A DNA stretch of 12,728 bases from CAYWNK01 sp047639615. GTDB lineage: Bacteria > Planctomycetota > UBA1135 > GCA-002686595. Shown one piece after another: positions 1 through 6,794 of the stretch. Where the stretch lies: NCBI GenBank assembly GCA_047639615.1, contig JBLIOL010000148.1, positions 1-12,728 of the forward strand. The letters run 5' to 3'. Each line of letters starts with the position of its first letter. Positions within the stretch are counted from its first letter, which is position 1. The position numbers and the translations under genes are program-made. The notes beneath the pieces are model-generated. The model was not told the origin of the DNA, did not search any database, and saw only the letters and a list, made by a program, of their open reading frames with translations.

Positions 1-1
1 T

Positions 2-1888
2 GCAACCCGCGAAGAGTTGAGCAGCCTGCAAGCCGAGAGTGGCGCGCGTCTCGAACTGCTCGGACAACGTGTCGCCGAGCTCGAACCTCTACCCGCCAAG
101 CTCGGTGAGCGCGAGATCGCCCTGGCCAAAGCGCACGAGCGCATCGCTACCCTGGAGCACAGCTACGGCGAGGAAAAAGGCGACCTGCGGACCGCATTGG
201 CCAAATTGGAGCCCCTGCCCGAGCGCCTCAAGGCACGTACGGATGAACTTGCGGAGACCTCCGAGCACCTAGCGACCCTGCGCAGCGAGAGCAGCGCACG
301 CATGGCCCAGCTCGAGAAGGAACTGCGCCAGCTCGAACCCTTGCCCGCCAAACTCGAATCCGCCGAGACCCAGCTCGCCAAGCTGGACACCGAGGCCGCT
401 GACCTGCGCGTGCGACTGGTGGAACTCGAGCCCGTGCCCGCGCGACTTTCCGAACGCGAGCGCGAATTGAAAGATGCGCGCACGCGCCTGGCGAAAGCAG
501 AGAAGCGTTCGGAGGAGACCATCACCGGTCTCAGCGGACGCCTCTCCAACCTCGAGCCCAAGGAACTTCTGCTGGCAGAGCGCGACGGCGAAGTGCGCAT
601 GCTCGAGAAGAACCTGGCCAAGATCACTCGCACCACCACCGAGGAAATCGACAGCCTGCGCCTGCGCCTGCTCGAACTGGAGCCCGTACCGGCACTGCTC
701 AGCGAACGTCAGCGCGAACTCGATGAAGCCCAAGCCCGTCACCGCGACGAGCTCAAGCGTAGCGCCGAAGAGGTGCACGGTCTGCGCGAGCAGGTCGACC
801 GCCTCTCGGTCCTCCCGGGTCAAGTCGGCAAGGCCGAGAAGGGCCGCGCCGCAGCCAAGGGCAAGCTCGCCGAGCGCGAGCAAGCGCACAAGACTCAGAT
901 CACCTCCCTGGAACGTCGCCTAGCCAACCTCGAGCCCCTGCCCGAGCAACTGGAAAAGCGCACCGCGGAGCTGAACAAGGTCAAAGACTTGCGCAAGCAG
1001 CTCGAGAGCACGCTCAAGGCAGACACAATCCACACCAGCAAGATCGAGAAGGACTTGCAGGCCCGTGAAGCTGAGCTGCAGGAGATCAAGAAGCGCGCCT
1101 CCGGCCTGGAGAAGGACGCCAGCAAGGCCCAACGGGAAATCGCCAGCCGCGATCGCAAGATCGACGGACTCACGAGCCGTCAGGACACGCAAAAGACCGA
1201 GGTCTCCGACACCAAGCGCAAGATGAGCGCCGTTGCCGCCGAGCACAAAGCTGGCCAACTGGAACGTCACTCCGTCGAGCAGAAGCTCAAGCAGCAAAGC
1301 ACTCAACTGCGTAGCGCCGAGCTCAAGCTCGCGGAAGCCAAGAGCCAACACAAGGCCTCGGAGAAGGAGCTGCGCCAAGCGGGCACGGAGATGCGCCGTT
1401 TGGAAAGCTCCCTGCGCAAGGCGGAGAAGCTGGCAGGAAAAGTCACCGAGAAGGCTGCCGCAGCTCCCGCCCAAGAGCCCGCGACCAAGCAAGCACCCAA
1501 GGCCCCGGCTCCGGTTTCCAAGACCAAGCCCGTGCCCAAGAAGAAGCCCGCCGCGAAATCCAAGAGACTGCCGGTGAAGGAGATCCCCTCCCAACCCCCG
1601 GTGGCCAAGGCGCCCGTGGCAGCTGCCATGAAACCGGTCCCCAAGCGCAAGGCCAAGGCCAAAGCCAGCGACGACCTGAAGCTCATCACCGGCATCGGCC
1701 CGACCTTCGCCAAGGCCCTAACTGGGGCAGGCGTGACCACCTTTAAGCAGCTGGCCACCCTCGACACCCCCAAGAAGCTGGCCGCCTTCGCCAAGAAGGT
1801 GGACGTTTCCGTGGACCGCATCCGCAAAGACAAGTGGATCCAGACGGCTCGCAAAGAGCACTACAAGAAGTATCGGGAACGCGTCTAG
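2..1888 (+). CDS. Coiled-coil repeat protein with C-terminal helix-hairpin-helix domain (5' end outside window)
   Basis: I do not recognise a named family for the whole protein. The frame is open to the left edge, and the residues before the TTG at 17 (ATREE) fit the coiled coil, so the gene very probably starts upstream and is partial. Counting from that TTG, residues 1-470 are almost all charged heptad-like helix. The first ~350 form a 42-residue repeat marked by LEPLP or LEPVP. Residues ~478-550 are a Lys/Ala/Pro-rich, basic, presumably disordered linker. Residues ~552-605 contain LITGIGPTFAKALTGAG, a helix-hairpin-helix core of the type found in many bacterial proteins that end in a small DNA-binding-like domain. 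No signal peptide or membrane segment is visible in this part. A cytoplasmic scaffold or nucleoid-associated role is an inference from architecture only. The following gene starts 41 bases downstream on the same strand. Confidence 0.85.
   Translation, partial: ATREELSSLQAESGARLELLGQRVAELEPLPAKLGEREIALAKAHERIATLEHSYGEEKGDLRTALAKLEPLPERLKARTDELAETSEHLATLRSESSARMAQLEKELRQLEPLPAKLESAETQLAKLDTEAADLRVRLVELEPVPARLSERERELKDARTRLAKAEKRSEETITGLSGRLSNLEPKELLLAERDGEVRMLEKNLAKITRTTTEEIDSLRLRLLELEPVPALLSERQRELDEAQARHRDELKRSAEEVHGLREQVDRLSVLPGQVGKAEKGRAAAKGKLAEREQAHKTQITSLERRLANLEPLPEQLEKRTAELNKVKDLRKQLESTLKADTIHTSKIEKDLQAREAELQEIKKRASGLEKDASKAQREIASRDRKIDGLTSRQDTQKTEVSDTKRKMSAVAAEHKAGQLERHSVEQKLKQQSTQLRSAELKLAEAKSQHKASEKELRQAGTEMRRLESSLRKAEKLAGKVTEKAAAAPAQEPATKQAPKAPAPVSKTKPVPKKKPAAKSKRLPVKEIPSQPPVAKAPVAAAMKPVPKRKAKAKASDDLKLITGIGPTFAKALTGAGVTTFKQLATLDTPKKLAAFAKKVDVSVDRIRKDKWIQTARKEHYKKYRERV
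83..1057 (+). repeat. In-gene tandem repeat, 126 bp (42 residues), about eight copies
   Basis: The codon pair for Glu-Pro of the LEPLP motif begins at 83, 209, 335, 428, 554, 680 and 932. The missing member at 806 is in register as SVLP instead of EPLP. Spacings are 126 bases throughout except one of 93. An Arg nine residues after the Glu recurs in most copies (ER, AR or KR followed by an acidic helix). The copies are diverged in DNA, so this is an old protein-level repeat rather than a recent expansion. The array probably continues left of the window, because the first visible motif is preceded by matching coiled coil. Confidence 0.85.
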
Positions 1889-1929
1889 CGGGCCCCCGCA
1901 GATCGGGCTTGGGCGGGTAGTCTTCTTGG

Positions 1930-2796
1930 ATGGACTGCCTGCCCAAGTGTCCTCTGCCCTCACTGCGCCCGCGCCTCACGGCCCTGGTCTTAGCTCTCGT
2001 GGCTTGCGCCCCGGGCTGCCGCCCAGCCAAGGCTGGCCCCGTGCCCCTGAATGTCCTGGTGCTGACCCTCGACGATCTGACCCCCGCGCACCTGGCCAAG
2101 GAAATCGACACCTACCTGCCCCTGATCGAGCGCGCCACCCGCTTCGAGAACGCCCACGCCCCAAGCGGCGAACGCGGCCCCGCCCTCGAAGCCCTCTGGT
2201 TCGGCGACAGCTCCGGGGCTGCCTCCGGCCTGCTCTCCTTCCCTGAGCGCCTGCACGAGCTAGGGATTGTCAGCGCGGCCATCGTCGCCGCCCCCACCGG
2301 CCGCATCCCCTCCGACCTCCTTGTGCGCTTCGACCGGGTCGAAGCCCTCGAAGGCGACTTCACCGATCCCCAGCTGCTAGCCGGTGGCCTCACATCCTGG
2401 CTCGCCGCGACCGACGACGCCGGCATCGGCTCCTGGCTGCTCTGGCTCCACGGCACGGTCGGCGAAGCGGGCCCAGCCGGCATCTGCGAGCTCTTGGAAC
2501 AAACCCTGGCCGCACACCCCGCCGGCCCGCACACCATCGTGGTGCTCGCTGGCCTACCCTTGGGCCCAGCCAGCACCCAGGTGCCCTTAGCCATCGGCAG
2601 TCCCGAGGTGGGCGCCGAGTGGGAACAAGCCCCCGTCCAGCTGCAGGACGTCGTCCCGACCCTGGCGGAGCGCCTAAGCCAGCGCCTCTACAACGAGGGC
2701 CTGGCCGAAAGCACCGGCGACGGCATCAGCCTCTGCGCCGCCCTCCTAGGCCTGCCCATCGAGCGCGAGACCACCCCCGAGGGCGAGGCCGAGTAG
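1930..2796 (+). CDS. Putative lipoprotein, degenerate sulfatase/alkaline-phosphatase-fold protein
   Basis: The 288-residue product begins with a basic n-region, a hydrophobic stretch and a lipobox (LVAC, Cys26; Cys30 is an alternative), so it is probably an exported lipoprotein. The order of motifs follows the sulfatase superfamily: NVLVLTLDDLTPAHL (41-55) for the first strand and metal site, FENAHAPS (72-79), FPERLHELGIVSAAIVAA, FDRVEALEG, HTIVVLAGLP (201-210), and VQLQDVVPTLAERL (236-249). Where active sulfatases have the Cys/Ser-x-Pro-x-Arg nucleophile there is GERGP, and where they have the SDHG or SDNG metal ligands there is AGLP. At 288 residues it is also shorter than the usual 400-500. 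I therefore expect a non-catalytic relative. Assignment rests on motif resemblance alone. ATG at 1930 is chosen because it gives the signal peptide; no ribosome site is seen. Confidence 0.7.
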   Translation: MDCLPKCPLPSLRPRLTALVLALVACAPGCRPAKAGPVPLNVLVLTLDDLTPAHLAKEIDTYLPLIERATRFENAHAPSGERGPALEALWFGDSSGAASGLLSFPERLHELGIVSAAIVAAPTGRIPSDLLVRFDRVEALEGDFTDPQLLAGGLTSWLAATDDAGIGSWLLWLHGTVGEAGPAGICELLEQTLAAHPAGPHTIVVLAGLPLGPASTQVPLAIGSPEVGAEWEQAPVQLQDVVPTLAERLSQRLYNEGLAESTGDGISLCAALLGLPIERETTPEGEAE

Positions 2797-2816
2797 CACT
2801 GGTCAGGGCGCGGCGT

Positions 2817-2845
2817 TTGCTCGAATCCGAGCAGCCTGCTAGCCT
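2817..2845 (+). promoter_or_regulatory. Possible sigma-70-like promoter for the tRNA gene
   Basis: TTGCTC (2817-2822) and TAGCCT (2840-2845) are separated by 17 bases, and the implied start would lie about 20-25 bases before the tRNA. Each hexamer matches only three of six consensus bases, so this could be chance. It is the best candidate in the 78 bases between the lipoprotein gene and the tRNA. Confidence 0.2.
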
Positions 2846-2874
2846 CTGGCCCACGGGTAGCGTCAGCTCCCCGC

Positions 2875-2951
2875 GGGCCCCTAGCTCAGTTGGTTAGAGC
2901 AGTTGACTCATAATCGATTGGTCCGGAGTTCGAGTCTCCGGGGGCCCACCA
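2875..2951 (+). tRNA. tRNA with anticodon CAT, probably tRNA-Ile2 (lysidine type); alternative elongator tRNA-Met
   Basis: A complete cloverleaf is visible. The acceptor stem GGGCCCC (2875-2881) pairs with GGGGCCC (2941-2947). The D stem is GCTC/GAGC (2884-2887, 2897-2900). The anticodon arm 2902-2918 has loop CTCATAA with CAT at 2909-2911. The T arm CGGAG-TTCGAGT-CTCCG spans 2924-2940. The discriminator is A2948 and CCA is encoded (2949-2951). The perfect G1-C72 acceptor pair excludes an initiator tRNA, which lacks that pair. C4-G69 and C5-G68, together with the anticodon arm and variable loop (CTCATAATCG, then TTGGTC), resemble E. coli ileX rather than metT. These two pairs are known determinants for TilS, which converts C34 to lysidine so that AUA is read as Ile. 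Automated tools commonly label such genes tRNA-Met. Confidence 0.95.
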
Positions 2952-2952
2952 A

Positions 2953-4401
2953 CTACAGCTCGGCGCTGACATGCTCGCCGATGAGCTGCGCGACGCAGCA
3001 GGTCAGGCCCTTGGCCATGGGCACGTGCAGGAACTCGTTCGGGCCGTGGGCGTTGGAGCCCGGGCCGAGTACCCCAGTGATTACGAACTGCGCCTTGGGG
3101 AAGCGGCTGCCGAGCATGCCCATGAAGGGGATCGTGCCGCCTTCGCCCATCTGCACGGCGCCCTTGCCGAAGTAGGTCTGGCTGGCGCCGTCCACCGCGC
3201 TCTCCAACCACTTAGCCAGGGGCGGAGCGTGCCAACCTTCAGCGCCTTCGGCTTCGGCCAAGGTGATCTTGGCACCGTAGGGCGGATCCACGAGGAGCGT
3301 CTCCTCCAGGGATGCGATCGCAGCTTCCGGAGTCACGGTCGGGGGCAAGCGCAGGGAGAGCTTGACCGTGGTGATCGGGCGCATGACATTGCCCGCGTCG
3401 GGAATGGTGGGCAAGCCGGCGGCACCGGTGATGGCCAGGGCCGGACGCCAAGTACGGTTGAGGATCGACTCGGGCAGATCGCGGTCCACCGGCAGGGCAC
3501 CGGGATGCCAGGGGAAGCGCTCGGTGATGTTCGGGCCGAGCACGTCAGCGGCGACGGATGCTTGCGCCTTGCGGCCATCGGGAATGTCCGCATGGAAGGC
3601 CTTGGGCAGTATCTCGCCCGTCTTCGGGTCTTCCAACCTGGAGAGCAAGTCGCGCAACACGCGGAAGCTCGAAGGCACGATGCCACTGGCGTCACCGGAG
3701 TGCACGCCTTCCTTGATCAGCTCGACGCTGAGGTTGGCGGTAACGTTGCCGCGCAGGGAAGTGGTCAGCCAGAGCTGCTCGTAATTACCCGCGCCCGAAT
3801 CCAAGCACACCACCAGGTCCGGCGCGCCGATGCGCTCGGCCAAGTGATCCACGTAGTAAGGCAGGTCGTAGCTGCCCGACTCTTCGCAAGCTTCGATCAG
3901 CACAACGCAGCGGGCGTGGGGCAAACCTTGCTTCTGCAGAGCCTCGATCGCCGTGAGCGATGCGAAGGCGGCGTAGCCGTCGTCGGCGCCGCCGCGACCG
4001 TAGAGCTTGTCGTCTTCCATGACCGGCTTCCAAGGACCCAGGTCCTCGCGCCAACCGACCATCTCGGGCTGCTTGTCCAAGTGCCCGTAGAGCACGATCG
4101 TGCGGTCCGCGGGGGCACCGGCGCTGGCCGGGACCTCCATGAAAATTAGAGGCGTACGCCCCTCGAGGCGAATCACCTCAACGCTGAGTCCCTCGATCGG
4201 TCGAGCGTTACACCAATCGCTGATCAACGTCACGGCCTCCTCCATGTAGCCGTGTGCTTCCCAGTCCGCATCAAAGTGCGGCGACTTGTTCGGGATCTTC
4301 ACGTAGTCCACGAGGGCCGGCAGGATGGAGCTATCCCAAACGCCCTCCACGTAGGAACGCATGGCTTTCGAATCGAGGGCGGTGGGCGTGGTATCGGTCA
4401 T
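2953..4401 (-). CDS. M20-family metallopeptidase (dipeptidase/carboxypeptidase type)
   Basis: The 482-residue product is a cytosolic di-zinc M20 hydrolase without a signal peptide, matching the carnosinase-like branch in length and motif order. Visible ligands are His107 in YGHLDKQPE, the bridging Asp140 in GRGGADDGYA, Glu173/Glu174 in EACEESGS (catalytic base plus ligand), Asp201 in CLDSGAG, and His452 in SNAHGPNE. The dimerisation lid lies between roughly residues 220 and 370 (HSGDASGIVPSSFRVLRDL). Such enzymes remove the C-terminal residue of dipeptides or similar amides; the exact substrate cannot be read from sequence. ATG at 4401 is preferred to the TTG at 4437, because the residues before it (GTRPLPDPSPP) look like leader noise while the family-like N-terminus (SYVEGVWDSSILPALVDYVKIP) follows. 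The stop lies one base beyond the 3' end of the convergent tRNA. Confidence 0.9.
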   Translation of the reverse strand: MTDTTPTALDSKAMRSYVEGVWDSSILPALVDYVKIPNKSPHFDADWEAHGYMEEAVTLISDWCNARPIEGLSVEVIRLEGRTPLIFMEVPASAGAPADRTIVLYGHLDKQPEMVGWREDLGPWKPVMEDDKLYGRGGADDGYAAFASLTAIEALQKQGLPHARCVVLIEACEESGSYDLPYYVDHLAERIGAPDLVVCLDSGAGNYEQLWLTTSLRGNVTANLSVELIKEGVHSGDASGIVPSSFRVLRDLLSRLEDPKTGEILPKAFHADIPDGRKAQASVAADVLGPNITERFPWHPGALPVDRDLPESILNRTWRPALAITGAAGLPTIPDAGNVMRPITTVKLSLRLPPTVTPEAAIASLEETLLVDPPYGAKITLAEAEGAEGWHAPPLAKWLESAVDGASQTYFGKGAVQMGEGGTIPFMGMLGSRFPKAQFVITGVLGPGSNAHGPNEFLHVPMAKGLTCCVAQLIGEHVSAEL

Positions 4402-4757
4402 CGGAGGGCTTGGGTCAGGAAGGGGTCGGGTCCCCAACAGGATAGCGACCTTTGCGCCCCTGTCAGGCTTGGGGACGCGCCTTGGAAGAGCTACTGTCGG
4501 AGCACATCGATACTGACTGGGTTCGGTGTGGTCGTGACCGTGAAGAAGCGGGGCTGCCGGTGGCGTGGGGGGCGCCCCAGGCTAGGCGAGCAGGTGCGCA
4601 GGCCCCTGGATCGTGGACAAGCTCAGCTAGGTGCCCCTCACGCCATCAAGAAGCCCGATTCAGCACCCGCCCAGCCGCGCGGGACCACACTCAACCCAGT
4701 CAGTATCCAGCACACCCCATCTCCTCCCTCCAGGCGCCCCTGCGGCGGCGGCAATCC
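4402..4757. other. Gene-free stretch between divergent genes
   Basis: These 356 bases separate the M20 peptidase start from the PHP lipoprotein start and should hold promoters for both. No convincing -35/-10 pair, operator or riboswitch was found. A perfect palindrome GGGGCGCCCC at 4569-4578 has no loop and is expected by chance at this base composition. One forward frame stays open from 4452 into the PHP gene, but its translation is low-complexity Arg/Ala/Pro text and looks non-coding. Confidence 0.5.
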
Positions 4758-6794
4758 GTGAGACGACTACTCCTTCCGGCCACCTTGGCCCTCCTGCTCT
4801 GGGCTGCCTGCGGCCAGGACCCCGAGCCGGCGCCGCCCGTGCCGGCCGGATCTGGCGTGCCCGCTCAGCTCTTTGAGGTGCCCGACAATCCCCGTCCGGC
4901 CAGCGCCCGCTGGGCCCAGGCGGAGGAGTTGAGCGCGGACCTCGACGCACCCCGGCATGCTTCCGACGGCGGCGGGCGGGGCGTGCTCCTGGGTGAGGAC
5001 GGCCAGACCCTGGAGGTGGGCCACGCCGTGGCACGCACGCCCGGCCATTGGCGCGTGCGATTCACGGCCGGCGAGTTGGGTATTGCCCAAGGCGGCGCGC
5101 TCTACTTCCTGCCCGAGCCCTTCTGGGGCTGGTCAGCGCCGCAGGTGCGCGCCAAGGGACGCTTGGGCTACACGGATGTGAGCACGACCGCGGAGGGCGT
5201 GCAACTCGAGGTGCAAGAGCTCGGCCCCATGCTGCGCATCGGCATCGCTGGGCGAGCGCTGATGAGCGGCGAGAGCATCGAGCTCCATTACGGCGCCGGG
5301 GGTTCCTTGGCCCTGGCCGACACCCAAGCGGAACGCGGCGCGCGTCTGTGGCTCGCGGTGGACGGCGACGGCGACGGCGTGCGCAAGGTGCTCCGGGACT
5401 CCCCCACCATCGACGTTGACCCGGGCCCGCCCGCCATGCTCGAGCTCTTGGTGCGCGGCGCCGCGCGCGTGGGCGAACAAGCCGAGCTCGTGGCGAACGT
5501 ACTCGACGCCTTCGGCAATCCGTGCCCAAGTGTGAGCGCAACGTTGCGCCTGAGCCAACGCCCGGCGGACTGGGAACTACCCGAGACCCTGGAAATCGAG
5601 GGGGGCCGAGCGACGCTGCTCTTCACGTGTCCGGAGGCAGGTATCCTGCGGCTACTGGGCAAAGTCGAACTGGACGGTGTTGTGCTCGAGGACGAAGCCA
5701 ATCCGCTTTGGATTGGACCCGACACGCCGCGCGTTCTCTGGGCCGACCTGCACGGGCACTCGAACCTCTCCGACGGCACCGGCACGCCCGAGGATTGGTT
5801 CCGTTACGCGCGCGATGTAGCCTTGCTGGATGTGGCCGCCCTCACGGACCACGATCACTTCGGCGTGCTCTTCCTGGACCAGCACCCAGATCTCTGGGAG
5901 GGCATTCAAACAGCCGTGGAGCAATACCACGAGCCGGGCAGATTCGTGGCCGTGCTGGGCTATGAATGGACCAGCTGGATTCACGGACATCGGCACGTGC
6001 TGCAGTTCACGGAGCGCGCGCCGCTGCTCTCCTCCTTAGACCCCGCGTACAAGACCCCGCGCCAACTCTGGGATGCCCTGCGCGGACAACCCGCCTTGAC
6101 CTTCGCTCACCACACGGCCGGCGAACCCGTGGCCACCAACTGGAGCTTCGCACCAGATCCGGAGTTGGAGCCCGTGGTGGAAGTGCTCTCCGTCCACGGC
6201 TCCTCCGAAGCCATGGATGCGCCGCGCACCGTGCGCGGCGCGCGGGAGGGCTACTTCGTGCGCGATCAATTGGCGCGCGGCTCGAAGCTAGGGTTCATCG
6301 GCTCGGGCGATAGCCACGACGGTCATCCGGGCCTGCCCCACCGCTCCCCCATGTATGGCGCAAGGGAAGCGCAAGGATCCCGGCCGCGCGAACTCGGCAC
6401 CGGCGGGCTTGCGGCCATCTGGTGCGAAGCGCGCACCCGCGCAGCGGTGCTCGCAAGCCTGCGCGCACGGCGTACCTACGCCACCAGCGGACCGCGCGCG
6501 CTCGTGCAAGCACGCATCCGCGAGCACCGACCGGGTGCCGATGTACCCACCGCCAAGGACGCCGGCGCGCAAATCCTGGAGGTCATCGCCGTGGCCGATG
6601 GCGCCTTCGAGCGCTTCGACCTGATCACATCCTGGAATGGGGTGCGCAGCATGGAGCTCAAGGGCCAGCGGCGCTTTCAGGGCAGCTTCGACCTCGACGG
6701 ATTCTCCGCCGGGGACTGGTGCTACCTACGCTTCTTGCAAACGGACCGAGGCCAGGTGCTGACCAGTCCCTTCTACTTCGTCGACGCCGACTAG
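4758..6794 (+). CDS. Lipoprotein with Ig-like region and PHP/DUF3604-type metallo-phosphoesterase domain
   Basis: GTG at 4758 gives a 678-residue product whose first 18 residues form a lipoprotein signal (RRLLLPATLALLLWAAC, Cys18), followed by a Pro-rich tether; no upstream start would place the signal at the N-terminus. Residues ~20-220 look beta-rich. About 224-320 resemble an immunoglobulin-like domain (VLDAFGNP is typical of Big-type repeats). From ~328 there is a PHP domain: DLHGHSNLSDGTGTP (His332, His334, Asp339), TDHDH (Asp364, His365), YEW (Glu403), HGHRH (409-413), FAHHT (His451) and GSGDSHDG (Asp518, His520). The metal-binding set looks complete, so the enzyme is probably active. 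It is related to the DUF3604 and CehA/McbA groups, whose natural substrates are mostly unknown. It likely sits in the periplasm or on the outer membrane. Its stop interleaves with that of the convergent regulator gene. Confidence 0.87.
   Translation: MRRLLLPATLALLLWAACGQDPEPAPPVPAGSGVPAQLFEVPDNPRPASARWAQAEELSADLDAPRHASDGGGRGVLLGEDGQTLEVGHAVARTPGHWRVRFTAGELGIAQGGALYFLPEPFWGWSAPQVRAKGRLGYTDVSTTAEGVQLEVQELGPMLRIGIAGRALMSGESIELHYGAGGSLALADTQAERGARLWLAVDGDGDGVRKVLRDSPTIDVDPGPPAMLELLVRGAARVGEQAELVANVLDAFGNPCPSVSATLRLSQRPADWELPETLEIEGGRATLLFTCPEAGILRLLGKVELDGVVLEDEANPLWIGPDTPRVLWADLHGHSNLSDGTGTPEDWFRYARDVALLDVAALTDHDHFGVLFLDQHPDLWEGIQTAVEQYHEPGRFVAVLGYEWTSWIHGHRHVLQFTERAPLLSSLDPAYKTPRQLWDALRGQPALTFAHHTAGEPVATNWSFAPDPELEPVVEVLSVHGSSEAMDAPRTVRGAREGYFVRDQLARGSKLGFIGSGDSHDGHPGLPHRSPMYGAREAQGSRPRELGTGGLAAIWCEARTRAAVLASLRARRTYATSGPRALVQARIREHRPGADVPTAKDAGAQILEVIAVADGAFERFDLITSWNGVRSMELKGQRRFQGSFDLDGFSAGDWCYLRFLQTDRGQVLTSPFYFVDAD

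Noticed and set aside
269..1594. Long minus-strand frames opposite the coiled-coil gene, rich in Leu/Gly/Ala
   Set aside because: They mirror the repetitive Glu/Leu/Lys codons of the plus-strand coiled coil; the periodic structure belongs to the plus frame.
2819..2832. Small inverted repeat GCTCG-AATC-CGAGC before the tRNA
   Set aside because: A five-base stem with no T-run is too weak to call a terminator for the lipoprotein gene and is easily due to chance.
2894..3211. Minus-strand frame of ~105 residues ending PPETRTPDQSIMSQLL
   Set aside because: The tail is the antisense translation of the tRNA, a recurring false protein in databases, and the rest lies inside the M20 peptidase gene in another frame.
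2971..4149. Long plus-strand open frame of 392 codons opposite the M20 peptidase
   Set aside because: It is a high-GC shadow of the peptidase; its translation shows no motif, while the opposite strand has all metal ligands.
4569..4578. Perfect palindrome GGGGCGCCCC between the divergent genes
   Set aside because: There is no loop, no second copy nearby and high chance expectation in GC-rich DNA, so I would not call it an operator.
4452..4757. N-terminal extension of the PHP lipoprotein by 102 codons
   Set aside because: It would bury the lipoprotein signal peptide inside the protein, and its composition is low-complexity Arg/Ala/Pro/Gln typical of non-coding GC-rich DNA.
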